Below are positions 8,090 to 15,734 of a DNA stretch of 33,100 nucleotides, piece by piece. The notes under the pieces were generated by a model, which saw nothing but the letters and a program-made list of their open reading frames with translations, did not search any database and was not told the origin of the DNA. Source of the stretch: JBBQKP01 sp038326995 (GTDB lineage: Bacteria; Planctomycetota; Phycisphaerae; Tepidisphaerales; Tepidisphaeraceae). The position numbers and the translations under genes are program-made. The stretch is from contig JBBQKP010000010.1 in the NCBI GenBank assembly GCA_038326995.1, positions 1 through 33,100 on the forward strand, read 5' to 3'. Numbering within the stretch: position 1 is the stretch's first letter; the number at the start of each line of letters is the position of its first letter.

Positions 8090-9999
8090 TTGCGTTCACT
8101 CGGCTGTGAGTGCTGGAATGCACCCGCATCAGGAGCCGCGTTCAACGGGCGAAGGTTGCCGTCGATATCGGTGAGCGGGACAAATGTGTCCCACTTCCCG
8201 AGTCTCAACGCGGGGCTGCTCGGGGCGACACGGAAATCGGTCTCCAGCGGATTGACCCAGGCACTTACGAATTGCGGATCGCCGATGACGTCATCGGTTC
8301 CCATGATCGGCCCGAACGAGCCGCCGAAGTAGACATTGTTGGCACGAACGATGTTCGTATTGCCTTTGTCACTGGCATCTTTGCTGACGGTGTTTACGGG
8401 CTGGTTGTCGCGGGCGTAGAGAATGTTGTTGACCATGCGCATGTCATCGCTGCGCTGGACGAAAATCTGGCCCCAGCGAAGTTCGGGTGAGGCGCCGTTT
8501 TGGAAGGCGGTGTTGTTCACGATATCGACGCGGCGGGCCTTGAAGGCGTGTATGCCTGAGCCGCCGTTGTTGGTCGAGAGATTGTTCTGGATGAGTGTGC
8601 GTCCGAGGTAGAACTCGCCCGTGGCCGGTTCGGCGTTGACGTCGACGATGATGCCGTTGCCGTCGGAGACTTTTCCAATCCTTTTCCAGATGATGTAAGT
8701 GCGATTCCAGCTGGCGCGATTGTTTCGAATAAGCGTCTTGTAGACATTCGACATTGAATCAAAATTCTTTGTCCCCATCGTTGAAATGCCAGAAGTGGCG
8801 TAGATCGTGAACCATGAATTGTTGCGTACTATGTTGTTTTCGATGGTCACCCAGTCGGAATCACCAAACCCGATGCCGCCGCCAGAGCAATACTCGACGA
8901 CGCAGTCCGCCACCCGAATATGATGCGAAGGCACGCCGCCTCGGACGCCGCCGCCCCCGATGCCGTTGCCGTTGGTCGTCGGATTTGGAAGTCCGATGTC
9001 GTCGCGATACTTGGCCATGACTTCATCCGCGCCGCCCCGAATGTGCAGGCCGCGAAGTTCCAGATACGCGGTCGGCGAGTCCTTAAGCGCCTCGATCCGG
9101 ACTCGTCCGCCGACACGGATGGCATTCCAGGAATTGTCGTTGATCAGCGTCGGCGTTTGTCCGGGATAATTTTTGAAGCTGATCCAAGCCGCCGGCGAGC
9201 CCGAGCCTTCGAAGTGGATGATGCCGTTCTGCTCATCATTTCCGCCGCCCCTGCGATACTCGCCGCCCATCAGCAGGATGATGTCGCCTGGCTTGGCGAG
9301 ATCGGCGGCCTTTTGCGGGTGTTGAAAGGGCGAGGCTTCGGTGAGCCCGTCGTTTTCGTCCTTACCTTGTGGGCTGACATAATATGCCGGGCTTGCGTAA
9401 TGCACATTATCAACGTGGAGCTCGTGCTTTGTGTTGTCAGGCCAGGCCGGGCCTTCAATCTGATACGTGATTTGTATGAACGGGTCTGTGGGGACGAACG
9501 CCCCGGTGCCGACTGATTTCATCGTCGACAGATCCAATGCACTGCGAAGATAAAAATCCGGTGCGGCCGGGTAGATGGTGGTTTCAAGTCCGCCCGTGCG
9601 TTTCTTTGCCGCATCGAAAGACTCGACACGGACGATCACAGGCCTGGCGATTGATGCCGATAGGTCAAAGGCGAGCGTGAGCTTTCCAAGATTCGTCTCG
9701 GCGTTGATCACGGGAATAAGCCCGCTGAAGAACGTCGCGCTCCAGGGTACTTTAGCCTCCCCGACTTCTGCTTCGAGCGACAGGCCGCCTGATCGATCAG
9801 ACGTGTGAGCGACATCTACCGTCCCGACGGGTTTGGCACCCGTGGAAAGTTCGATCGGCATCGGTGTTGAAGGCATGACATCTGTGGCCATCTGCGGCCA
9901 CGGCATGTCAGCATTGAAATCGATCGAAACAATCGTCCCGGCATATGCACTTGCCGAGATGGCGCTGACGAAACTCAAGCTGATAAGGGATCTGAACAT
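8086..9999 (-). CDS. Secreted right-handed parallel beta-helix protein, paralogue of the 4837-6738 gene
   Basis: Start 9999 is chosen because GGAGG lies five bases upstream and a signal peptide follows (MFRSLISLSFVSAISASAYA, cleavage before GTIV); an in-frame ATG 25 codons earlier is less likely. The 637-residue product has an N-terminal beta-sandwich (about 21-204) with the same LGKLTLAFDL block seen in its paralogue. A DUF1565-type beta-helix begins at YYVSPQGKDENDGL (about 206). Repeats such as VTIENNIVRNNS and RVDIVNNTAFQNG mark the helix coils. It ends AGAFQHSQPSERK, with no anchoring tail, so it is probably released or periplasmic. It lies 135 bases after the xylanase gene and is coupled to the pyruvyl transferase-like gene. 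Pectate-lyase-like activity is plausible but not shown. Confidence 0.87.
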   Translation of the reverse strand: MFRSLISLSFVSAISASAYAGTIVSIDFNADMPWPQMATDVMPSTPMPIELSTGAKPVGTVDVAHTSDRSGGLSLEAEVGEAKVPWSATFFSGLIPVINAETNLGKLTLAFDLSASIARPVIVRVESFDAAKKRTGGLETTIYPAAPDFYLRSALDLSTMKSVGTGAFVPTDPFIQITYQIEGPAWPDNTKHELHVDNVHYASPAYYVSPQGKDENDGLTEASPFQHPQKAADLAKPGDIILLMGGEYRRGGGNDEQNGIIHFEGSGSPAAWISFKNYPGQTPTLINDNSWNAIRVGGRVRIEALKDSPTAYLELRGLHIRGGADEVMAKYRDDIGLPNPTTNGNGIGGGGVRGGVPSHHIRVADCVVEYCSGGGIGFGDSDWVTIENNIVRNNSWFTIYATSGISTMGTKNFDSMSNVYKTLIRNNRASWNRTYIIWKRIGKVSDGNGIIVDVNAEPATGEFYLGRTLIQNNLSTNNGGSGIHAFKARRVDIVNNTAFQNGASPELRWGQIFVQRSDDMRMVNNILYARDNQPVNTVSKDASDKGNTNIVRANNVYFGGSFGPIMGTDDVIGDPQFVSAWVNPLETDFRVAPSSPALRLGKWDTFVPLTDIDGNLRPLNAAPDAGAFQHSQPSERK

Positions 10000-10088
10000 C
10001 GGTCCTCCGTAAAATCTATCAATAGTATTTCGTAATGAAAAGTGAGAAGTAATTGAGCGTGTAGAGACGGTCAACGGCTACGCGCTAC

Positions 10089-10100
10089 GCGCATATGTGC
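10089..10100. promoter_or_regulatory. Near-palindrome GCGCATATGTGC between xylanase and beta-helix genes
   Basis: GCGCATATGTGC is symmetric except for one pair and sits in the 135-base gap downstream of the xylanase and upstream of the next gene. It could be an internal operator or a processing structure. Nothing links it to a particular regulator. Confidence 0.2.
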
Positions 10101-10134
10101 ATTGCCGAATCTGTACTTTGCCGACGTTACTCGT

Positions 10135-11964
10135 CTATGGAATCTGGATGACAATCGGCTCGCCCGATGCGCTTCCTGCTAAGGTGAGTGCGCGCATTTG
10201 CCGGGCCGGCTTATCGCCCGCGGTGATGCGGAACTCGTAATCGCCCAGATGGCCGCGGGTGGAGAACGTGCCGTCGGTCGAGGTTTTTCCGTCGACGGAC
10301 GTCAGCCACTTGCCGCGAACCAGCTCACGCCAGACCTTGGCGCTGGGCTTCTCGGACCAGTCGGATCGGAACATCGCGGCATCGGGCTTCCAATGCCGGC
10401 CCTGCCAGAAGCCCCACTTCGTAAAGCCCGTCACCGACTTGTGGCTGTAAAGCGCGATCAGGAAGTCGCGCTCGTAGTCGGCCTGCAACTGCTCGTCGGG
10501 CGTGTTCACGTCGAACTCGGTGATCTGAAGTTCGAGCCCCGCGGTGGCAAGCAGATCGAGGTCGCTCAGCACGTCCACGGGCGTTCGCACCTGCCTGCCG
10601 ACGTGACCTTGAATGCCCATCACGTCGATGGGTGCGCCCGCGTCGCGCAGCCTCTTCACCGTTTCCAGATAGGTCGCGATCTTGGCCGGGCTTCCGCGGC
10701 CGTTGAGCATGCCGTAGTCGTTGATGAACAGCTTGGTGGTCGGGTCGGTTTCGCGCGCCACCTTGAACCACTCGGCCGCCTCGGTCTCGGGCATGTACTT
10801 GAAATAATCCCGCTCGTGCATCATCTCGTTGACCACGTCCCAACCCACAACGCGGCCCCTCATCTGCGTGAGTATGTCGCGGATGTGCTCCTTGATCAGC
10901 AGGGGAAGCTCGGTACGCGGCGCGGGCATCGCCTGAATACGCCTGGGTGAGAACTTATCGCCCGGCCAGACGAGGCAGTGCCCGCGCATGCGCAGGTTCT
11001 GCGATTCGAGCCACGCCGACGCCTGAAGCTGCTGTCCGCGGCTGACAGCGGTGCCGCTCCATTTCGGCCATTTCATGCCGTTCTCGATCACGACGGTGTC
11101 GAACAATTCCAGCACCATGTCGCGATACTTCTGTGCTTCGGGTGTTTCGGCGATGATCAGCGCAGAATCGACGGAAGTTCCCCACAAAAATGCGGGTCTG
11201 ACAAGCCTGACTTCGACGCTCGCGTCAGGAATCGGTCGGCCGGCGGCGTCGATCACGCGGATGTTGATCGGCGCGGTGCGAAGAGTTTCGATCCGCTCCA
11301 GGGCGGCCTTGCGCCATGCGGCACCTTCCTCGCGACCGGCGTAAGTGAAGCGGGTTTGCGGCAGGTCTGAAACCTTAACGCGATTTTCGAAGTTCAATAC
11401 TTCGATCGACGCGATCTCGACGGCCTGCGGGATCGAGCCGAACGAAAGATGAATCTCGCCTTGTGTCGGATCTGCATTCGCGGTGGCGGCGAAGGAAAGT
11501 TCGATCATTGACCAGTCCTGCCCGGCCGTCAGCGGAATCAGCAAGTGCCTTGCCCACTCGGGCGTGGTCTGATGAACCGAGATCTGAAAAATCGCCTCGC
11601 CCGACTCTTGCTTCGCATATTCCGCACGCGCCATGAAGCGAACGAAAATGATGTCGCCTCTCTTAATCGGCTTTTCGATCATGTACTTCACGTCCACATG
11701 ATCGATGTTCTTTGGCCGGTTAAATGTCTCGACACGCAGCACGGGAATCCCGCCGATGTCGGTAGTCCAGACGGCGGTCGCGGGCGGCGTGGACTCGGCG
11801 TCGTTGCGGAACGTCATCGCCTTTGCCGGGTCGGCGGGCATGAGGTTGACGGGCTGTTTCGACATTAACTCCGCGCTCAAGGGAGCCATGGCGGGAGGCG
11901 CGGCCGTCGCGGTGCCGACACATAACAGGCCCATGAGAAGCGTCATAAGAATTTGTAATTTCAC
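10135..11964 (-). CDS. Secreted GH10 endo-1,4-beta-xylanase with N-terminal carbohydrate-binding domain
   Basis: The start is GTG at 11964, with GGAG about seven bases upstream and a signal peptide immediately after (KLQILMTLLMGLLCVGTATA). Residues about 25-200 resemble a CBM4/9-like beta-sandwich (IFVRFMARAEYAKQESGEA). The GH10 barrel follows. WDVVNE places the acid/base at Glu380, and LQITEFDV places the nucleophile at Glu483. The spacing of 103 residues is normal for GH10. RGHCLVWPG is the conserved 'H.L.W' substrate-site motif. The C-terminal 60 residues form a small beta domain after the barrel, as in several planctomycete xylanases. It should cut internal xylan bonds outside the cytoplasm. 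It is the first gene of the minus-strand operon and diverges from the prepilin locus. It ends in TAG. Confidence 0.95.
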   Translation of the reverse strand: MKLQILMTLLMGLLCVGTATAAPPAMAPLSAELMSKQPVNLMPADPAKAMTFRNDAESTPPATAVWTTDIGGIPVLRVETFNRPKNIDHVDVKYMIEKPIKRGDIIFVRFMARAEYAKQESGEAIFQISVHQTTPEWARHLLIPLTAGQDWSMIELSFAATANADPTQGEIHLSFGSIPQAVEIASIEVLNFENRVKVSDLPQTRFTYAGREEGAAWRKAALERIETLRTAPINIRVIDAAGRPIPDASVEVRLVRPAFLWGTSVDSALIIAETPEAQKYRDMVLELFDTVVIENGMKWPKWSGTAVSRGQQLQASAWLESQNLRMRGHCLVWPGDKFSPRRIQAMPAPRTELPLLIKEHIRDILTQMRGRVVGWDVVNEMMHERDYFKYMPETEAAEWFKVARETDPTTKLFINDYGMLNGRGSPAKIATYLETVKRLRDAGAPIDVMGIQGHVGRQVRTPVDVLSDLDLLATAGLELQITEFDVNTPDEQLQADYERDFLIALYSHKSVTGFTKWGFWQGRHWKPDAAMFRSDWSEKPSAKVWRELVRGKWLTSVDGKTSTDGTFSTRGHLGDYEFRITAGDKPARQMRALTLAGSASGEPIVIQIP

Positions 11965-12597
11965 AGGAATCTCCGCGGTATGGGGTTTTGAAGCGACTTT
12001 TTTACGCCGTCTTTCACGATGTCTTTTATTACGGATCGCCTATCGATCATTCTGCGAGCAGTCGGCGAATGTAGGGAATCTTGATTTCGTATAACTCAAT
12101 TACGTCGGCCGCGGGAACATGCGGTTTAGATGAATGACTACGTTTGCATACACTATGTTTACACCAATGATGTTGTGGTGCTCGGGCGTGTCGTCGGACT
12201 GCGCCATAACGGCAACATCGAACGGGTCCAAAGGAAAAAGAACAACGGGACGCTCGCCAGAATGGATGGGATACGCACTAGATGCCTCCGTCAGTGGATC
12301 CTCCGAAAGCCGATTCCAGCCCGAGCCGCCTTTGGGCCGGAAAGCCGAATGAGGGTACCGCGATATTGCATATAATCAAGTTAAAATTTGGCGAGTGATG
12401 TGAACGGGAATATTTCGGCGAGTTTTAGTGGAATTCGAGCCCGACTAGAGCGGGGAGGGGCTTTGGTGGTGGATCTTGGAAATGTCTTATAACCAATTGA
12501 AATGGGGAGGATTTATCTGTCACGGAACCAGCCGATTATGCCTCGAAAGAAAATCGGAGCGGCTCGAAACGAAAATTTTTTTATTCCAGGTATTGCA
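11965..12597. other. Divergent control region between xylanase and prepilin loci
   Basis: No coding sequence is supported here. The stretch separates the minus-strand xylanase operon from the plus-strand prepilin locus and is more A/T-rich than the genes. It carries the first copy of a 16-nt direct repeat at 12364-12379. A T-tract at about 12574-12582 follows a weak GAGC/GCTC hairpin and might end a short transcript. Promoters for the xylanase operon must lie here, but I cannot choose one with confidence. Confidence 0.5.
12364..12379 (+). repeat. 16-nt direct repeat TATTGCATATAATCAA, copy 1
   Basis: TATTGCATATAATCAA is identical to the copy at 12591-12606, 227 bases downstream. It contains a perfect TATAAT (12371-12376). 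It may be a regulator half-site or a duplicated promoter core. Confidence 0.6.
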
Positions 12598-12606
12598 TAT
12601 AATCAA
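12591..12606 (+). promoter_or_regulatory. 16-nt direct repeat copy 2; candidate -10 of the prepilin transcript
   Basis: This second exact copy of TATTGCATATAATCAA holds TATAAT at 12598-12603. The region 17 bases upstream is a T-rich run rather than TTGACA, so any promoter here would depend on an activator or on the repeat itself. Transcription from it would give a leader of about 190 bases before the prepilin start at 12802. Confidence 0.45.
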
Positions 12607-12705
12607 ATCGTCGGTTAGAGTGTTTTCAGATTGCTCAGAGGGCTTCTTGCGGCGGCAGGAGAAAACCCACAGAGCAACAGCGGAGTGTCTTATCAAATCC
12701 CATAT

Positions 12706-12780
12706 CTGACGTGTGCGGGGCGCAGTGCCCGTTCCGTCAGAAGTAACCAGTCTTAATTGCCGAACCAGCTTCGGCGGTTC
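12706..12780 (+). ncRNA. Candidate structured 5' leader of the prepilin gene
   Basis: Two hairpins stack just before the ribosome site. The first has outer stem CTGACG (12706-12711) with CGTCAG (12735-12740) and an inner GGGC/GCCC stem. The second is GCCGAA (12759-12764) with TTCGGC (12770-12775). An alternative pairing, GAACC (12763-12767) with GGTTC (12776-12780), excludes the second hairpin. AAGGAG follows at about 12789. Competing helices beside a ribosome site suggest a cis-regulatory leader, but no known riboswitch class is recognised. Confidence 0.35.
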
Positions 12781-12801
12781 ATTAATTCAAAGGAGTCGGT
12801 A

Positions 12802-13710
12802 ATGAAGTTCTCATTTCCTTCCAATCGTAACGTTAGCCGAGGCCGTCATGGCTTTACTCTCGTCGAACTGCTCGTTGTCATCGGCATCATCGCACTTCTG
12901 ATCTCGATTCTTTTGCCCTCTCTTAACAACGCCCGGCGATCATCACAAGTCGTCAAATGCCTCTCCAACTTGCGTCAGCTAGGCCAGGCATTCAGCCTCT
13001 ATGTCATCGACAGCAAAGGCGTTTTGCCGCCCATCACCTACGAAGGAAATCCGAACGGTGGGTTCTGGCCGAACCCATTGACTGCCAGCCGCTACCTTCG
13101 CGCCGCAAGCAACAGCATTGTCTCGAGCCGACCGAACACCAATTCTGTATTCTACTGCCCGAGCGATGACGCGACCCCGCGGTCCTCCAACGGAAATACG
13201 GCGATTTTCAACCTCACAACCACCGGCAACAGCGCCCAGACGATGAATTTCCGTGGCGCGGAATTCGTGAGGGATTCGAACGACATCGTCACCACCAATT
13301 ACGCCGCCAACGGAATCCAGGCGTATTCCTTCAACTTTACATCGCTGGTTAACGGCCGGCCCATCTCTGAATTCTTCCCTTTCGTGACTGTCCCGACCAA
13401 CCCGACGTTCGTCAGGCCCAACGCGAAGAAGCTGTCGTCGGCCAAGGAATCAAGCAGATTGGTGCTGCTTTTCGACGGCGTGTTCTGTCACGACCGCGAC
13501 CCCGCATACTTTGTCCTACGTCACGGTAACCCGGCCAGGGGTTTGAACCAGACATCATCCAACTATCTGCTGGCCGACGGTCACTGTGAGAGCCTCAAAG
13601 CTGTGGAACAGCCCAACACGGGTCTTGATGGATTTCTCGACAACAACGAACTGACCACCAGTGCACAAGGTCGCTGGCCCGTCAAATTCACGGTCAGTCC
13701 AGTGCGATAA
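12802..13710 (+). CDS. Type II secretion/pseudopilin-like protein with H-X9-DG-type C-terminal domain
   Basis: This 302-residue protein begins with a classic prepilin leader: a short basic segment, then GFTLVELLVVIG with cleavage expected between Gly17 and Phe18 and the conserved Glu five residues in (Glu22). A 20-residue hydrophobic helix follows. The start at 12802 is supported by AAGGAG seven bases upstream; an in-frame ATG 15 codons earlier has no such site. After the helix the protein has the planctomycete DUF1559-like/H-X9-DG layout, with His241 (LRHGN) and a final LLADGHCESL (Asp259-His261). Such proteins are very numerous in planctomycetes and probably form surface fibres or pseudopili; the exact role is unknown. 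It opens the plus-strand surface locus and is 154 bases ahead of a PEP-CTERM protein gene. Confidence 0.92.
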   Translation: MKFSFPSNRNVSRGRHGFTLVELLVVIGIIALLISILLPSLNNARRSSQVVKCLSNLRQLGQAFSLYVIDSKGVLPPITYEGNPNGGFWPNPLTASRYLRAASNSIVSSRPNTNSVFYCPSDDATPRSSNGNTAIFNLTTTGNSAQTMNFRGAEFVRDSNDIVTTNYAANGIQAYSFNFTSLVNGRPISEFFPFVTVPTNPTFVRPNAKKLSSAKESSRLVLLFDGVFCHDRDPAYFVLRHGNPARGLNQTSSNYLLADGHCESLKAVEQPNTGLDGFLDNNELTTSAQGRWPVKFTVSPVR

Positions 13711-13864
13711 CTTCTGCAACTAACATTACCAAAACGAATTAAAACAGTTCGGGTTCGTGAACGGCGGAGTGGATTGACCCGGCTCGCTCAAATCGATCAT
13801 CGGCAACGTGCCGGTGGCATTGAAGAAGACGAGTCAGTCCGATCAAAGAGAGGAAGATATATCT

Positions 13865-14869
13865 ATGAGCGTAAAGAAAATGCATATCCTGGCCTGCCTC
13901 GTCGCAGGAACGTCAATCGTCGGCACCTCGCAGGCGGCCCCCGTGGTCGTTCTGAGCAACGACTTCACGAACGCCACGCGCGTCGGCGCGCCGCCGACAG
14001 CCCTCGACCCGACGCTCATCGTTACCGGAGTCGATGCCGACAGCGGGACGACCAACCGCTGGGTCGCTGCGGTCTCCAACAACACGGCCATGGCAGTCAG
14101 CATCCAGGCGGCCGACCTCGCGACCAATGTCGGAACCGGTATCAACGGCAATTCGCTGTTCGTCACTAACAGTGGTGCTCCATACAGCCTGACGACTACT
14201 TTCGCGCAACAGTCGCTTGTAGCGATCGGCGACAAACTCACATTGACGCTGAACATCCGTACTCCAACGACCGGCACACTCCCTGTGCCCGCGTTTAACA
14301 CTGGCGCCGGTGTATTTCAAGTCGGACTCTTTAGTACACCCACAACCACCATCCTCGGTGCCAACACGAATAGTTTTTCTGGTGCTACATACGTTTCACC
14401 CACGACCATTAATACGGGAACTGTTTTCAACGATGATGCCGGATACATTGGAAGATACAGCACCTCAACCACCACCGTAACGTCCGAAGTACGGGATCGG
14501 TCAGGAGGCACTGGCGTTACTTTATTCGCGGGAACGTTTACCACGGTCGCCGGCACCAGTGTGGCATCGCAATCGACAATTGCCGTTGACACCACTTACG
14601 CCGTTTTGCTCGAACTGGAGAGAACCGCCACTGGAGTGAGGATCACAAGCTCCTTCAACGGTTCGAGTGTCGACGTCACAGACACCACGACGCCCAACCT
14701 AAACTTCAACCAGATCGGCGTGTTTTTCGGTAGTGCGTTCGGTTTAGCTGCTTCGCGTGCGAATTTCGTCGACGATGTCGTCGTGACTTTCACCCCGATT
14801 CCCGAGCCCACCACGCTCGCCGCCGTTGCCGGGGCGTTGGTTCTGGGTCTGCGCCGCAGAAGGGCCTGA
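13865..14869 (+). CDS. PEP-CTERM sorting domain protein, secreted beta-rich body
   Basis: The start at 13865 follows AGAGGAAG by about nine bases and gives a signal peptide (MSVKKMHILACLVAGTSIVG, cut after SQA). The 334-residue product has a long, Thr/Asn/Gly-rich beta body resembling the LamG- or concanavalin-like extracellular domains often seen in planctomycete PEP-CTERM proteins. It ends with IPEPTTLAAVAGALVLG (PEP at 313-315) and RRRRA, the tripartite signal recognised by an exosortase. It is thus probably exported and held at or released from the cell surface. It sits between the prepilin-like gene and the small CBM-like gene, all in one direction. No enzyme motif is visible. The exosortase itself is not in the window. 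Confidence 0.9.
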   Translation: MSVKKMHILACLVAGTSIVGTSQAAPVVVLSNDFTNATRVGAPPTALDPTLIVTGVDADSGTTNRWVAAVSNNTAMAVSIQAADLATNVGTGINGNSLFVTNSGAPYSLTTTFAQQSLVAIGDKLTLTLNIRTPTTGTLPVPAFNTGAGVFQVGLFSTPTTTILGANTNSFSGATYVSPTTINTGTVFNDDAGYIGRYSTSTTTVTSEVRDRSGGTGVTLFAGTFTTVAGTSVASQSTIAVDTTYAVLLELERTATGVRITSSFNGSSVDVTDTTTPNLNFNQIGVFFGSAFGLAASRANFVDDVVVTFTPIPEPTTLAAVAGALVLGLRRRRA

Positions 14870-14956
14870 TCACGGGCCGTGCGTGGAGTTACGTGTAAAC
14901 ACTCCACATCGGCAGGCGTCGCATTGATGAAGTCGACCATGACGGGTTGAGAGAAC

Positions 14957-15047
14957 CCAACAATCGGCCCCAACAGTCGACGCCAACAGTCGACGCCAAC
15001 AATCGACGCCAACATTTGGCCCTGACATTCGGCCCCAACAATCGGCT
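14957..15047 (+). repeat. Tandem repeat, seven 13-bp units
   Basis: Seven contiguous 13-bp units run from 14957 to 15047 with consensus CCAACAATCGGCC or CCAACAGTCGACG. Units 2 and 3 are identical; units 5 and 6 diverge most (CCAACATTTGGCC, CTGACATTCGGCC). The array lies wholly between the PEP-CTERM gene and the next start. Units are directly abutting with no spacers, so it is not a CRISPR. It could be a slippage-variable spacer or a multi-site binding array. Confidence 0.9.
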
Positions 15048-15152
15048 GGCGCGTGAAACATCGCGTCGGCCGTTTTTATGCCTGAACGACCCGCCGATCG
15101 GTTCGGCCAGGTTGGGTCGCTGTTAGTAAAAGCAATTTCTCAGGAGAACACC

Positions 15153-15686
15153 TTGAAACGTGCAGCCACATCGATCGTCGGACTCTTCACTCTGCTGTCC
15201 ATTGCGGCCGCGCAACCGTCGAGCAGCAATACGGGGCTTTTGCTGGATCCAAAGTTCGAGACGCTCGGGAAGCCCGGTGCGGTGTGGAAGCTCGATGTCC
15301 ATAAGGACGCCGCTGCGACGGCCGAGCGAACCGAGGTCGACGGCACGCCCGCCGTCGTCGTGACAGTTCCCGCTGTCGCTCCGAAAGAGTGGCACGTGCA
15401 GTTTCAGCAGAACAAAGTGTCGCTCGAAAAGGACGTCCGCTACAAGCTAGAAGTCACCGGCAAGGCCGACCAGGAGTTCCCGGTTTTGTTGTTCGTTCAG
15501 CAACAGGATAAGCCCTACGCGATGCTCGGCCCGGCGGTCAAAGAAAGTCTCGTGAGCGAGACGAAGACACTGACGCACGAGTTCACAAGCAAGGCGACCG
15601 ATTCGAACGTGAAGATCGCCGTCGTCCTGGGTGCGGGGGCGGGCAAGGTGACGATCAGTTCCATCACTCTGACGCGTGTGAACTAA
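15153..15686 (+). CDS. Small secreted carbohydrate-binding-like (CBM4/9 type) protein
   Basis: The best start is TTG at 15153, with AGGAG six bases upstream and a signal peptide directly after (KRAATSIVGLFTLLSIAAA). An ATG 25 codons earlier would place polar residues ahead of the signal. The mature protein of about 150 residues has the CBM4/9 jelly-roll pattern: LLLDPKFETLGKPGAVWKLD at the front, then WHVQFQQNKVSLEKDVRYKL, and a final VTISSITLTRVN strand. It contains no catalytic domain, so it may act as a free binding module or an accessory protein that brings the neighbouring beta-helix enzyme to its glycan. It lies 48 bases upstream of the beta-helix/dockerin gene and is probably co-transcribed with it. 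Confidence 0.8.
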   Translation: MKRAATSIVGLFTLLSIAAAQPSSSNTGLLLDPKFETLGKPGAVWKLDVHKDAAATAERTEVDGTPAVVVTVPAVAPKEWHVQFQQNKVSLEKDVRYKLEVTGKADQEFPVLLFVQQQDKPYAMLGPAVKESLVSETKTLTHEFTSKATDSNVKIAVVLGAGAGKVTISSITLTRVN

Positions 15687-15734
15687 GGATTACGGCAGGC
15701 CAGTCGATTGTCGGCTGATCCTTGAGGACTCACC

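Noticed and set aside
14957..15047. CRISPR array
   Set aside because: The 13-bp units are directly joined, with no unique spacers, and no cas genes are present.
14596..15061. Cys/Trp-rich open frames on the minus strand through the tandem repeat
   Set aside because: They are created by the 13-bp repeat (39 bases equals 13 codons) and antisense of a clear PEP-CTERM gene; no ribosome site.
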